Assembly: GCA_018362935.1 (NCBI GenBank)
Contig: JAHALQ010000005.1
Span: 76,268-140,267 of the forward strand
Source of the DNA: Pseudomonadota bacterium
GTDB taxonomy: Bacteria; Pseudomonadota; Alphaproteobacteria; RF32; CAG-239
Reading direction: 5' to 3'
Length of the DNA: 64,000 nt
Part shown: piece after piece, positions 16,969 through 25,501 of the stretch
Position numbering within the stretch: position 1 is the stretch's first letter
How the letters are laid out: every line of letters starts with the position of its first letter
Notes under the pieces: model-generated
Told to the model about the DNA's origin: nothing
The model's input: only the letters and a program-made list of their open reading frames with translations
Databases searched by the model: none
Position numbers and translations under genes: made by a program

Positions 16969-18108
16969 TTAGCGGCTGTCTCTTCCCCGGTTGATTATTC
17001 TCTCGTCAAACTCTTTTTTAACCTCTTTTTTCGGTTCCTCTCTGACGACTTCTTTTTCCAGTTCCTGTTTCATTGCCACGCGCACTTCCAGCTCCCGGCG
17101 TTTGCGCTCTTCAATTATTCTGCGCAATTCCTCGTTATGCGACTTGGCTTTGTTTTCCTGTTCGGAACGGATATTTTTAAGGGCGTCTTCATCCTTGACC
17201 GGCGGTTTTTCGGCTCCGCGCCGAAATACCTTTTTGCCCAGTTTCATAAGGCTTTCTATACTGATACCCTTGTCATTGGCAAAATCCAAAACGCCGAATT
17301 CGCGCCCGTCCCCCAGAAAAATATCGCTGATATCGACACCGTTAAAACCTTTGGCTGCTTTCTTTTTGGGAGCCATTAGGCGTGCCAGTTCTTCCTTGTT
17401 GGGCACGCGCCCCAAAGCCTGGGCAATCTGCTGCGGCGTAATGATGCATTCGCTCAAATCAAGTTCCATAATATTGACGCCGGTAAAATCGCAGCCCGTA
17501 AAATCCACGCCGCGCAAACTCACTTTGCTTAAATCTATCTTAGCCAGATTAAGCAGCGTCAGATTCATTTTTGCCAGATTAAGCTTATGCGGATAATATT
17601 TGGCCAAATACTCAATCAGCGCCTGTAATTCTTCTATGCCAAGCTCGTCAATCTCAATATCAAGCAGAATGGCGTTTTCCAAATCGGCATCCTGCAATTT
17701 GATACCGTTAAGTTTAGCACCCGTAAAATTAGTACCGTGCAAAACCGCGCCGGACAATACCGCTCCGCTTAGATCGGCGCCGGACAAATTGGCATCGGTC
17801 AGATTAGCGCCCGAAAAATCAACCCCGCGCAAATCAGCGCCGGAGAAATCAACATTGGTCAGGTTTGCAACCGAAAAATTGGCGTTTTTAAAACTTTCGT
17901 TGGCAAATTTGCCGTCTTCCAGATTTTTTCCGACAAAATCGATTGTGTTCAGAAATGTCCCGCGCCCGACATCATTTTCCGCAGCATTCGACACCGCCTG
18001 CCAGACCGATTTGTCGTCGCCGATGGAATAAGAACTGCCGGCTGCCGCCCGGCTTTCCTGTATTTTGGAACGAATAGTGTCGATTTTACTGCTTTTGTCG
18101 TCTGCCAT
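16969..18108 (-). CDS. Pentapeptide-repeat protein with charged C-terminus
   Basis: About 379 residues. Two blocks of A(D/N)LxX repeats form a right-handed quadrilateral beta-helix: about residues 60-145 (FSGADLRGVDFSGANLTDAN continuing) and about 185-220 (LNLAKIDLSKVSLRGVDF). A middle segment (IDELGIEELQALIEYLAKYY) is helical. The last about 100 residues are very rich in Lys/Glu/Arg, likely coiled coil. No signal peptide, so probably cytoplasmic. AAGGACGG before ATG 18108 decides the start over an upstream ATG at 18135. It sits 5 bp before the coupling ATPase; a role as adaptor or substrate is only an inference from that. Confidence 0.8.
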   Translation of the reverse strand: MADDKSSKIDTIRSKIQESRAAAGSSYSIGDDKSVWQAVSNAAENDVGRGTFLNTIDFVGKNLEDGKFANESFKNANFSVANLTNVDFSGADLRGVDFSGANLTDANLSGADLSGAVLSGAVLHGTNFTGAKLNGIKLQDADLENAILLDIEIDELGIEELQALIEYLAKYYPHKLNLAKMNLTLLNLAKIDLSKVSLRGVDFTGCDFTGVNIMELDLSECIITPQQIAQALGRVPNKEELARLMAPKKKAAKGFNGVDISDIFLGDGREFGVLDFANDKGISIESLMKLGKKVFRRGAEKPPVKDEDALKNIRSEQENKAKSHNEELRRIIEERKRRELEVRVAMKQELEKEVVREEPKKEVKKEFDERIINRGRDSR

Positions 18109-18190
18109 AAGCCAACCGTCCTTATATTCTTGCAACTTAACCTATATCATAAATTATCTTTTGCCATTTTACAAACAAATTATGACAAGC

Positions 18191-19951
18191 TTACTGCAAC
18201 AGACATTCAAAACGGTTGCTGGTCAGCTGGCCGCATATTTCCGCCAGTTCGGCTGGCTGGCCGTAAATGCGCAGGCGATACCAGTTTCTGCCGTTGACAA
18301 CAGCTTCTTCAATCTTGGGTTGGTGCTTTTTCAGCAATCCGAAACGCGAGCTGAGATTTTTCCAATCCGCCACAGCGCTGTTATAATTTTCATAAGAGCC
18401 GAGCTGCGCCAGCCGCGCGTTTTTCGAAGCCGGAGTCCGGGAGGAGCTTTGCGGACGGCGGTATTTATACCCTTCTTTGACAACCTCTTCCAGCCAGTTG
18501 TCGCCGCTGGCCCACCCGCTTTGTTCCATAACCGGCCGCGCTTTCATCTGCATTGTTACGGCCGACAGCATTTCCACAAGATGGCGGTTAAAAGCCTCGC
18601 GCAGCGAAACGGCTATATCGTTTGTTTTGCCGCGCAGCAGCGTTTTGCTGAACGGCGAAAGCCCGGCGTTAAAATAAAGGTTGCGCAGTGCCATTGCCCG
18701 CTCTGCTTTAATTTGCGCCGACTTCTGCTCCAATATTATCAGGCTGATTTTGTCATTAAGAAGACTGATTTTTTCATCAACCGGCGCCCGGTATGCTTTT
18801 TCCTGCTTTTTCACGGCTTTGCGGACTTTGGCAATTTCCCGTTCGTTGGCGTCATAATCAGCGTCGGCCTGCTCCACGAGCCGGTAAGAAACTTCAACCT
18901 GCGTTAAAATGGCGGCGGCCAAATCATCAAACACCGTCCGCTGGCTTGCGCGCCAGGCTTCGCTGCCCGGCTTGCTTTCCTGCAGTTGGCGGACATCATT
19001 CAACAGCTTGTCGGCAATGCTCATCGCCTTGTCATACAAAGCCTGCTCATAAATATCGTTTTCAACTTTCAGGCCGTTGACATCCAAACGTCTGGTCAGC
19101 GGATAATCCCGCAAAACATTGTGCCGCACCTCGCCGACACCGTAATTTTTGACTTTGGCTTTGGCCAGCGCAAACTCGTTGCGGTTGCGCACAGCCGCTT
19201 CCTGAAAGATTTCAATGGTATAATTCTTGTCAAAATCTTCCAGTTCGTAAAAACGCCTTCCCTCCAGCCGTATTTCCTTAGGCAGCACTTTGGTCAGCTG
19301 TTCATATTCGGCCATATTCATGGCAAACGACTGTTGGAATTCGCGGAGTTTCAACAACGCCACATCCAGATTTTTCTTATATTTTAAGTCTTCCGCACTG
19401 AGACTGCCGTTGCGGTTCATCTTATTTTTCAACTCATCGGACTTCTTTTGTTCGGTCCGCATCATCCGCGCGATTTCTTTCAGTTTGCGATCGGCAAACC
19501 AGGCGTCCTGATGTACCCGAATTGCCGCCGAAGCCAAATGCTGGGCAGATTTGTTATAAAGGTAGTTGTCCATAAACTGCGAACTGTTTTCAAGATTGGC
19601 AACGGCGTAAATCGTGGCAAATTCCAACACGCGCGACGCCGCAAACAACCTGCTTTGGTCGTTCACGTCAGAGCTTTTGATATTATTGATAATTTCCTGC
19701 GGCTTAAGATTGGGATTTTGGTTGTAAATTTTCTTGCTGAGGTTCTGAGTGGCCGCATCGGCATTATATTTGGCGGCCCGCGCCATTGTCGCGTATACGT
19801 CCAGTTTGCCCTTGACCGGTTCGGGATTCGAGGCAAAAACCAGCGTATCCGTTTTTATGTCATTGTTTTTGCTTCCGTTATCAACACTGCACGCTGCCAG
19901 CGCCATAAGAGCCAAAACCGCGCCAAATTTAAGCTTACCGGAATTTTTCAT
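18191..19951 (-). CDS. TolC-like lipoprotein with C-terminal SPOR domain
   Basis: 586 residues. A lipoprotein signal ends in the lipobox LMALAAC. The middle is about 430 residues of long charged helices with hints of the TolC/OEP fold (MARAAKYNADAATQNLSKKI, and AAVRNRNEFALAKAKVKNYG). The last about 75 residues form a SPOR domain (QLGSYENYNSAVADWKNLSS, WYRLRIYGQPAEL, CGQLTSNRFECLL), which binds denuded peptidoglycan glycans. GGGAAT before ATG 19951 sets the start. It is the first gene of the module with the pentapeptide protein and VirD4-type ATPase. Likely anchored to the outer membrane and wall; whether it forms a channel is unproven. Confidence 0.78.
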   Translation of the reverse strand: MKNSGKLKFGAVLALMALAACSVDNGSKNNDIKTDTLVFASNPEPVKGKLDVYATMARAAKYNADAATQNLSKKIYNQNPNLKPQEIINNIKSSDVNDQSRLFAASRVLEFATIYAVANLENSSQFMDNYLYNKSAQHLASAAIRVHQDAWFADRKLKEIARMMRTEQKKSDELKNKMNRNGSLSAEDLKYKKNLDVALLKLREFQQSFAMNMAEYEQLTKVLPKEIRLEGRRFYELEDFDKNYTIEIFQEAAVRNRNEFALAKAKVKNYGVGEVRHNVLRDYPLTRRLDVNGLKVENDIYEQALYDKAMSIADKLLNDVRQLQESKPGSEAWRASQRTVFDDLAAAILTQVEVSYRLVEQADADYDANEREIAKVRKAVKKQEKAYRAPVDEKISLLNDKISLIILEQKSAQIKAERAMALRNLYFNAGLSPFSKTLLRGKTNDIAVSLREAFNRHLVEMLSAVTMQMKARPVMEQSGWASGDNWLEEVVKEGYKYRRPQSSSRTPASKNARLAQLGSYENYNSAVADWKNLSSRFGLLKKHQPKIEEAVVNGRNWYRLRIYGQPAELAEICGQLTSNRFECLLQ

Positions 19952-19963
19952 GCGTTTATTCCC

Positions 19964-20024
19964 ATATGTAACAATATGTAACAAGAATTTAAAAGCTTTT
20001 TACCAAATTTCTTGTTATATGTAA
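19964..20024. promoter_or_regulatory. Repeated ATATGTAAC boxes in divergent promoter region
   Basis: ATATGTAACA occurs twice in direct tandem (19964-19983), one helical turn apart, and ATATGTAA again at 20017-20024, with TTGTTA inverted to TAACAA. The boxes lie in the 113-bp gap between the divergently transcribed SPOR lipoprotein and the oxidoreductase, so they could be an operator for either. Confidence 0.4.
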
Positions 20025-20064
20025 ACCAAAATTAAATCACGTGAACTATTTAGGGGTAAAACTT

Positions 20065-21084
20065 ATGTCTGACAATATCAAAGTAGCAGTCATCGGCGCC
20101 GGCATGATGGGCAAGAACCATCTCAAAACTTATAAAGCGCTGCCCGGCGTTGAATTGGTTGGTGTTTATGATATTTTCCCGGAAGCCTGCAAGGCCGCGG
20201 CTGAAAATTTTGGAATTAAAGCTTTTTCTTCATTGGAAGAAGTTGCCGCCAATGTTGAAGCGGTCAGTGTCGTAACCACTTCCGTCACCCATGCCGAAGT
20301 CGGCGAATTTTTCCTGAACAAAGGCATTCACTGCCTGATGGAAAAACCGCTGGCCACCACCGAAGCCGAATGCCAGCGGCTGATAAAAGCGGCCAAGAAA
20401 AACAAAGTCACCCTTTTGGTCGGACATATTGAACAGTTCAACCCCGCTGTTGAACAAATGCACAAGCTGCTGAGCGACACTTCCAAAATCTGCTCGCTGA
20501 CGGCGCAGCGCATGTCTGCCGCTTCCGGACGCATCACCGACGTTGACGTTTCGATGGATTTGATGATTCATGACATGGAAGTCATCCAGTCGCTGGTACA
20601 GTCTCCGGTTTCCAAAGTTCACGCGGCAGCCGTCAAGACCCCGTCCAGCCCGCAGGGTAAAGATTATATCACAGCCGTTATTGAATTTGAAAACGGCGTA
20701 ACCGCCAACCTCACTGCCAGCCGCATTACTCAGGCGCGCGTCCGCACCTTGTCGGTTACCACCGATACCAACTATATTGACATGGATTTCATCAGCCAGA
20801 GCATCAATGTCCACACGCAAGGGCGCATGCCCTATGTCAACCAGGAAGAAATTCCCGAATGGATGCATTACGGTTTGAAAGGCAGCGTTGAGCAGCTGTT
20901 CATTCCGACCAACCAGCCGCTGCAGGCCGAGCTGAGCCACTTCATTAACTGCGTCAAAGGCAAAGAAACGCCGCGCATCACCGGAGAAAAAGCTCTGGCA
21001 GCCCTGCGTACCATCTGGACAATTCAGGAACAACTCGGTTTTTTCGCCCAAGACAACAACCTGTTGAAGATTGCGGCTGAATAA
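20065..21084 (+). CDS. Gfo/Idh/MocA-family NAD(P)-dependent oxidoreductase
   Basis: 339 residues with an N-terminal Rossmann domain (IKVAVIGAGMMGKNHLKTYK, G-x-G-x-x-G) and the family motif LMEKPLATTEAECQRLIKAA, whose EKP lysine is catalytic. The C-terminal alpha/beta domain contains DLMIHDMEVIQSLV, with D-x-x-x-H. Members oxidise or reduce sugars, inositols and UDP-sugar derivatives; the substrate is not readable here. AGGGGTAA before ATG 20065 sets the start. Monocistronic with its own terminator. Confidence 0.85.
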   Translation: MSDNIKVAVIGAGMMGKNHLKTYKALPGVELVGVYDIFPEACKAAAENFGIKAFSSLEEVAANVEAVSVVTTSVTHAEVGEFFLNKGIHCLMEKPLATTEAECQRLIKAAKKNKVTLLVGHIEQFNPAVEQMHKLLSDTSKICSLTAQRMSAASGRITDVDVSMDLMIHDMEVIQSLVQSPVSKVHAAAVKTPSSPQGKDYITAVIEFENGVTANLTASRITQARVRTLSVTTDTNYIDMDFISQSINVHTQGRMPYVNQEEIPEWMHYGLKGSVEQLFIPTNQPLQAELSHFINCVKGKETPRITGEKALAALRTIWTIQEQLGFFAQDNNLLKIAAE

Positions 21085-21109
21085 ATCACAGCTTGCCAAA
21101 AAAATAAAA

Positions 21110-21135
21110 AAGGGGCATAAATCTTATGCCCCTTT
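21110..21135 (+). terminator. Terminator after oxidoreductase
   Basis: AAGGGGCATAA-atc-TTATGCCCCTT, a near-perfect hairpin followed by a short T/A tail. Confidence 0.85.
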
Positions 21136-21165
21136 AATAATAACCGAAACCCGAACGGCAGAAAA

Positions 21166-21969
21166 ATGCGATATAAAATAACAATCGAATACGACGGCAC
21201 TCATACTTTGGGCTGGCAGCGCCAGCTTGACGGCCCCAGCATTCAGGAATATCTGGAAAACGCATTGTCGCTCTTAATGCCGAAAAAAAAAGAAGAAGAG
21301 GAAGCGAGCATCAGATCGGCACCGCAGATTCCCGCCATAACCCGATTAACGCCCGAAGTTCAGGGAGCCGGACGAACGGACGCAGGAGTCCATGCGCTGG
21401 GACAGGTAGCGCACTTTGATTTAAAACGGGATATAGAGGATTGGAAGCTGCGCGAAGCGATTAATTTTCATCTGCGCGAGCAGGATGCGCCGGTAGTTGT
21501 CCTCAATGTCGAACGCGTCAGCGAGGATTTTAATGCCCGGTTTTCCGCTGTTGGCCGCGGTTATATATATCGGATCCTCAACCGCCGCACCCCGCCGATT
21601 CTGGAAAAAGACCGGGTCTGGTGGGTACCGGTGCCGCTGGATGTCGAAAAAATGCGGCAAGGCGCCCGATACCTGCTCGGGCATCATGATTTCAGTTCCT
21701 TTCGCGCCGCCGCCTGCCAGGCCAAATCTCCGGTCAAAACACTGGATAAGCTGAAAATTACCCGCCGCGGCGATGAAATCGTTTTTGAAGTCGAAGCGCG
21801 TTCTTTCCTGCATCATCAGGTACGCAATATGGTCGGCACGCTCAAATTGGTCGGCGACGGACACTTGCGCCCAGAAGATGTCAAAACCATCCTCGAAGCA
21901 AAAGACCGTAAAGCGGCCGGCCCCACCGCGCCGGCCGGCGGATTATATTTAAGCAAAGTCATGTATTAG
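21166..21969 (+). CDS. truA: tRNA pseudouridine(38-40) synthase TruA
   Basis: Converts uridines 38-40 of the anticodon arm to pseudouridine. 267 residues with the N-terminal strand YKITIEYDGTHTLGWQRQ, catalytic motif GAGRTDAGVHALGQVAHF (nucleophile Asp72) and SFLHHQVRNMVGTLKLVGDG. Compared with the usual enzyme there is an insertion of about 20-25 residues (from about 38 to 65, starting PKKKEEEEAS) just before the catalytic loop. The 3' end overlaps convergent recX by 4 bp. Confidence 0.95.
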   Translation: MRYKITIEYDGTHTLGWQRQLDGPSIQEYLENALSLLMPKKKEEEEASIRSAPQIPAITRLTPEVQGAGRTDAGVHALGQVAHFDLKRDIEDWKLREAINFHLREQDAPVVVLNVERVSEDFNARFSAVGRGYIYRILNRRTPPILEKDRVWWVPVPLDVEKMRQGARYLLGHHDFSSFRAAACQAKSPVKTLDKLKITRRGDEIVFEVEARSFLHHQVRNMVGTLKLVGDGHLRPEDVKTILEAKDRKAAGPTAPAGGLYLSKVMY

Positions 21970-22541
21970 GCAACAGAAGAGGCCAGAACCTTAACTGCCG
22001 TATCATAATCAAAACCGGCGCGTACCAGAATGGCAAGGTCTTTGCTGCGGCGTTCCGCGCGCAGTTCTTCATTTTCGCAGAAAGGCCCGATTTTTTTCTT
22101 TTTAGCCAGTTTATATGCGGCCTCAAACGGGTCATAATCCTGCACGTCCATCAGCGCGTTGACAATTCCTTCGTCCACGCCTTTTTCGCGCAGTTTGCCG
22201 AAGATATAACGCGGCGATTTTCCGGCGCTCATATAATCCTTGATTTTCATTTCGGCATAACGTTCGTCATTGAGATAGCCGTAACGCCGAAAATCCTGTA
22301 AGACTTCTTCAATCCAGCCATAAGCTTCGCTGCGGTCAAAATCCTTGTCCTGATACGCGTAGGCATCGACCCGGCGCTTAAGCACGGTACGCAGATTCTC
22401 AACCGAAGATTCAAACCGTTTGAGATAATACAGGCCGATGTTTTTGACCCGCTGCCGCGTCATCTTGCGTAAAGTCCGCGGTTTTTTGGGGCTTCTCAGT
22501 TCCTCTAACACTTGAAAAATCCTTTCATCTGGATTATACAT
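21966..22541 (-). CDS. recX: RecX-family regulator of RecA
   Basis: RecX proteins cap RecA filaments and limit strand exchange. The 191 residues are all helical, with the three-helix RecX repeats visible around LRTVLKRRVDAYAY, then EEVLQDFRRYGYLNDERYAE and SAGKSPRYIFGKLREKGVDE. The GYLND-E-RYA motif is characteristic. recA is not adjacent. Converges on truA with a 4-bp overlap, and its start faces hslO across 36 bp. Confidence 0.88.
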   Translation of the reverse strand: MYNPDERIFQVLEELRSPKKPRTLRKMTRQRVKNIGLYYLKRFESSVENLRTVLKRRVDAYAYQDKDFDRSEAYGWIEEVLQDFRRYGYLNDERYAEMKIKDYMSAGKSPRYIFGKLREKGVDEGIVNALMDVQDYDPFEAAYKLAKKKKIGPFCENEELRAERRSKDLAILVRAGFDYDTAVKVLASSVA

Positions 22542-22577
22542 TCTATTAAATAAATAATATACAGGGAAAAAACATCA

Positions 22578-23510
22578 ATGCCTACACAAAATAATACAAA
22601 TTTCGACTCATGTGCATCATTCTTTATCGACAACGGCGCCTATCAGGGGCGTCTTATCCGCCTCGGCGGCGTGCTGGACACCATTCTTGGCAAACACTGC
22701 TATCCGCTGCCGGTTTCGGCCATTATAGCCGAATGCACCGTTTTGGGCGCCATGCTGGCCAGCATGCTCAAATACGAAGGGCTGTTTACGCTCCAGACCC
22801 AGAGCAACGGCGTTGTGTCCATGGTTGTGGTTGATGTGACTTCCGAGGGCAAAATCCGTGCCTGCGCCCGTTATGATGAAAAACGCCTGGAACAAAACCA
22901 GTCTTTGCGCAAAACAAGCGGCGAAATTGAAGCGGCGCCGCATCTCTTGGGAGGCGGACATCTGGCGTTTACGGTCGATCAGGGCAAAGATACCCAGCTT
23001 TATCAGGGCATTGTAGACCTTCAGGGCAAAACGCTGGCCGAATGCGCGCTGCGTTATTTCAAGCAATCCGAGCAGATTGACACCGACCTCAAATTGTTCC
23101 TCAAAGCGCCGGAAGGCGATTCCCAGTCCTGGGCCGCTGCCGGAATTATGCTCCAGAAAATGCCCTCTGCCGGCGGCAAAGAAAACGGCGTTGATGAAGA
23201 AACGCTGAATGAAAACTGGAATCAGGCAAAGATTTTCATGCAGAGTTTGTCCGAAAATGAAGTCTTTGATGCTTCCCTGACCTCCGAAGCATTGCTTCAC
23301 CGCCTGTTCCACGCCAATAACCTGAATATTTCCAATACCAAAGAATATACTTTCGGCTGCCGTTGTTCGCGTGACAAACTGCTCAACACGCTGAGCTCTT
23401 TTTCCGAAGACGATATTAACGCCATGGTTGAAAACAACAAAATTACCGCCACCTGTAATTTTTGTTCTGAACAATACACTTTTGACAAAGGCGAAGTTTT
23501 AAGGCAGTAA
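22578..23510 (+). CDS. hslO: Redox-regulated chaperone Hsp33
   Basis: Hsp33 is a cytoplasmic holdase switched on by oxidation. The 310 residues have the N-terminal domain (DNGAYQGRLIRLGGVLDTIL) and the C-terminal zinc switch of four cysteines: FGCRCSRDK (C-x-C) and CNFCSEQY (C-x-x-C). Length is normal. AGGGAA precedes the start. It has its own terminator. Confidence 0.95.
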   Translation: MPTQNNTNFDSCASFFIDNGAYQGRLIRLGGVLDTILGKHCYPLPVSAIIAECTVLGAMLASMLKYEGLFTLQTQSNGVVSMVVVDVTSEGKIRACARYDEKRLEQNQSLRKTSGEIEAAPHLLGGGHLAFTVDQGKDTQLYQGIVDLQGKTLAECALRYFKQSEQIDTDLKLFLKAPEGDSQSWAAAGIMLQKMPSAGGKENGVDEETLNENWNQAKIFMQSLSENEVFDASLTSEALLHRLFHANNLNISNTKEYTFGCRCSRDKLLNTLSSFSEDDINAMVENNKITATCNFCSEQYTFDKGEVLRQ

Positions 23511-23550
23511 GCGTGTTTAACCAGTTTTTAATTAATATCTAATATTGTAA

Positions 23551-23580
23551 AAGAAGCTCATTGTCCCGAGCTTCTTTATT
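23551..23580 (+). terminator. Terminator after hslO
   Basis: AAGAAGCTC...GAGCTTCTTT hairpin followed by TTTATT. Confidence 0.85.
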
Positions 23581-23602
23581 TATAACATACGGATAGAAAA
23601 AT

Positions 23603-24223
23603 ATGACGATTTCAAAAAGAATTTTGACCCTTTGCGCCGTTTGCGGATTACTTTCCGGCTGCGCCTATTTATTTCCGTCAGACAATGAAGAATTGCCGCG
23701 TTATACCGAACCGCGCTACAATACACAGGAACCGATACAGCTCAAAGTCAGCAAAATTAATGTCGTTTCCGAATTCACGCCTTCGTTCACACGTCCGCAT
23801 GTTGAGCACCTCTTTCCGGTATCCATAGAAAAATCGGCCAAACTCTGGGCGAATGACCGCCTTAAGGCTGTCGACTTCTCCAGCGAAAACGTCGCCGATG
23901 TGATTATCAAAGATGCCAGCGTCACCGAAACGCTTGAGCCTAATGACAAAATGTGGGCCAAAGACCGTGTCAAATACAAAGCCCGCCTGATTGTCGCCGT
24001 GCGAATTCACAATCCGAACAATATGTCCGAAGCAACCACCCAGGTTGAAGGCTGGCGCGAACTGACCATCGACGCCGATACCGACATCGCCGACAAAGAA
24101 CAGTATTGGAGCTCCATGGTAGACAAACTATTTGACGATTATAACAACAAAATGACGGCCAATATATACCAGTATCTCAATTTATACGTGGTCAACCAGC
24201 CCTTGGTACCGACTTACTACTAG
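23603..24223 (+). CDS. Predicted lipoprotein of unknown function
   Basis: 206 residues with a lipoprotein signal (lipobox LLSGC, Cys21). The mature part starts with a flexible acidic stretch (LFPSDNEELPRYTEPRYNTQ) and then a compact alpha/beta domain with several strand-like segments (ADVIIKDASVTETLEP, YKARLIVAVRIHNP) and a Tyr-rich end. No family recognised. The hydrophobic strand alternation suggests a soluble periplasmic or outer-membrane-tethered domain. The stop overlaps convergent apaG by 4 bp. Confidence 0.7.
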   Translation: MTISKRILTLCAVCGLLSGCAYLFPSDNEELPRYTEPRYNTQEPIQLKVSKINVVSEFTPSFTRPHVEHLFPVSIEKSAKLWANDRLKAVDFSSENVADVIIKDASVTETLEPNDKMWAKDRVKYKARLIVAVRIHNPNNMSEATTQVEGWRELTIDADTDIADKEQYWSSMVDKLFDDYNNKMTANIYQYLNLYVVNQPLVPTYY

Positions 24224-24627
24224 TTAATTATCCGCGGCATTTTCTGCTTGACGGCCGACAGGTTAAAGGTCGGAATTTTGACGTCATGGGGAATGCTCTG
24301 CCCTTCGCGCAGCACTTTGCATGAGCCGTAAAAAACGGCATTGGCAAAATCCAGCGGCGCTTCGGAAGTAAATTCAAAATATTCGCCCGGCTCCAGTTCC
24401 GGCAGTTCGCCTTTGAAACCGGCGCTGTCATCGACATAGCTGTTTCCGGCTTCGTCGGTAATCCGCCAGTCTTTGCCGACCAGCTGTATTTTTGAATTGG
24501 TATTGTTTTCGATACAGAGGTAATACCCCCACCAAAAACGATTGTCGCATTTTTCATCAACCAAGACCGGACGTGCCGATACCACGATTCCGTCGCTTTC
24601 CTGAACCAAGAAATCTTGTGTTTCCAT
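24220..24627 (-). CDS. apaG: ApaG-domain protein
   Basis: ApaG is a small fibronectin-III-like beta-sandwich protein linked genetically to Co/Mg tolerance and Ap4A metabolism; its biochemical role is unclear. The 135 residues follow the family: FWWGYYLCIENNTNSKIQLV, then WRITDEAGNSYVDDSAGFKG, LEPGEYFEFTSEAPLDFANA and IPTFNLS. The usual G-x-G-V-V-G-x-x-P segment is altered to GFKGELPEL, so it is diverged. Stands alone on the minus strand. Confidence 0.75.
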   Translation of the reverse strand: METQDFLVQESDGIVVSARPVLVDEKCDNRFWWGYYLCIENNTNSKIQLVGKDWRITDEAGNSYVDDSAGFKGELPELEPGEYFEFTSEAPLDFANAVFYGSCKVLREGQSIPHDVKIPTFNLSAVKQKMPRIIN

Positions 24628-24750
24628 CGTTTTTGTTCCCCAGCAAAAAATATCTTTTCCGCCGGTTCCCCAACCGGCTATAATTAACCTTTAGTTAACC
24701 TTTGTCTGATTCGCAAGCGCCGATGACTCTTATCCACCCCTTTTTCCACA

Positions 24751-24783
24751 CAAAAAATGCCGCCGGGCAGCCCCGGCGGCATA
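24751..24783 (-). terminator. Terminator after carD
   Basis: ATGCCGCCGGG / CCCGGCGGCAT, an 11-bp perfect stem with a 4-nt loop, followed on the minus strand by a T-run. It lies 25 bp past the carD stop. Confidence 0.92.
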
Positions 24784-24807
24784 AAATGAAAAAACTTTTG
24801 TATTGGT

Positions 24808-25314
24808 TTATTTGGCCAGAATACTCAGAATTTTAGACGTTGCTTCTGCCGGCGCAATATTTTCGCAGACAGCATATTCATTAGCAAGACGGTCAAGTGC
24901 CTGCTCATAAATCTGCCGCTCGCTGTAAGACTGCTCCGCCAGATTCTCGCTGCGGTACAAATCGCGGATAACCTCTGCGATTGCCACCGGGCTGCCCGAA
25001 TTAATCTTATTCTCGTATTCTTGAGCGCGGCGCGACCACATAACTTTTTTAACTTTAGCCTTGCCTTTCAGGGTTGTCAGCGCGTCAGCCATTGTATTTT
25101 CTTCCGAAATCTTTCTCAAACCGGTGGTTTCGGCTTTGGACATCGGAATACGAAGCGTCATTTTATCTTTGGCAAAATTAACCACTATTAATTCCAGCTC
25201 CGATCCGGCAACGGTCTGCTTGGTAATATCCGCAACTTTTCCGACGCCGTGAGCAGGATAAACAACATACTCACCAGAACAAAAAGGATTTTTTACTGAG
25301 ATTTTTTTATTCAT
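24808..25314 (-). CDS. carD: CarD-family transcription regulator
   Basis: CarD/CdnL proteins bind the RNA polymerase beta subunit and stabilise the open complex at promoters, notably rRNA promoters. The 168 residues have the RNA-polymerase-interaction domain (FCSGEYVVYPAHGVGKVADI, then VVNFAKDKMTLRIPMSKAET) and a helical DNA-binding C-terminal domain with the conserved MWSRRAQEYENKINSGSPVA. Length is typical for Alphaproteobacteria. AGGGAA precedes ATG. Monocistronic. Confidence 0.92.
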   Translation of the reverse strand: MNKKISVKNPFCSGEYVVYPAHGVGKVADITKQTVAGSELELIVVNFAKDKMTLRIPMSKAETTGLRKISEENTMADALTTLKGKAKVKKVMWSRRAQEYENKINSGSPVAIAEVIRDLYRSENLAEQSYSERQIYEQALDRLANEYAVCENIAPAEATSKILSILAK

Positions 25315-25501
25315 ATCATTTCCCTGTTTTTTATTGATTCTGTGGCGGTTTTATTCAAACACAGCGTTACCATATCACAAAATCCGGTTTAAATCTAGTC
25401 AAAAAATAATTTTTTGTCAAAAATTGCCCGGCTTTTTAACTCAATATTAATTCTAACTCTTTAGTATAGTTTATAATATCTGTAATAGCGGGAAAATTAC
25501 G

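Noticed and set aside
14606..19951. Integrative conjugative element
   Set aside because: A coupling ATPase is present, but no relaxase, mating-pair genes, integrase, attachment repeats or composition shift were found in the window.
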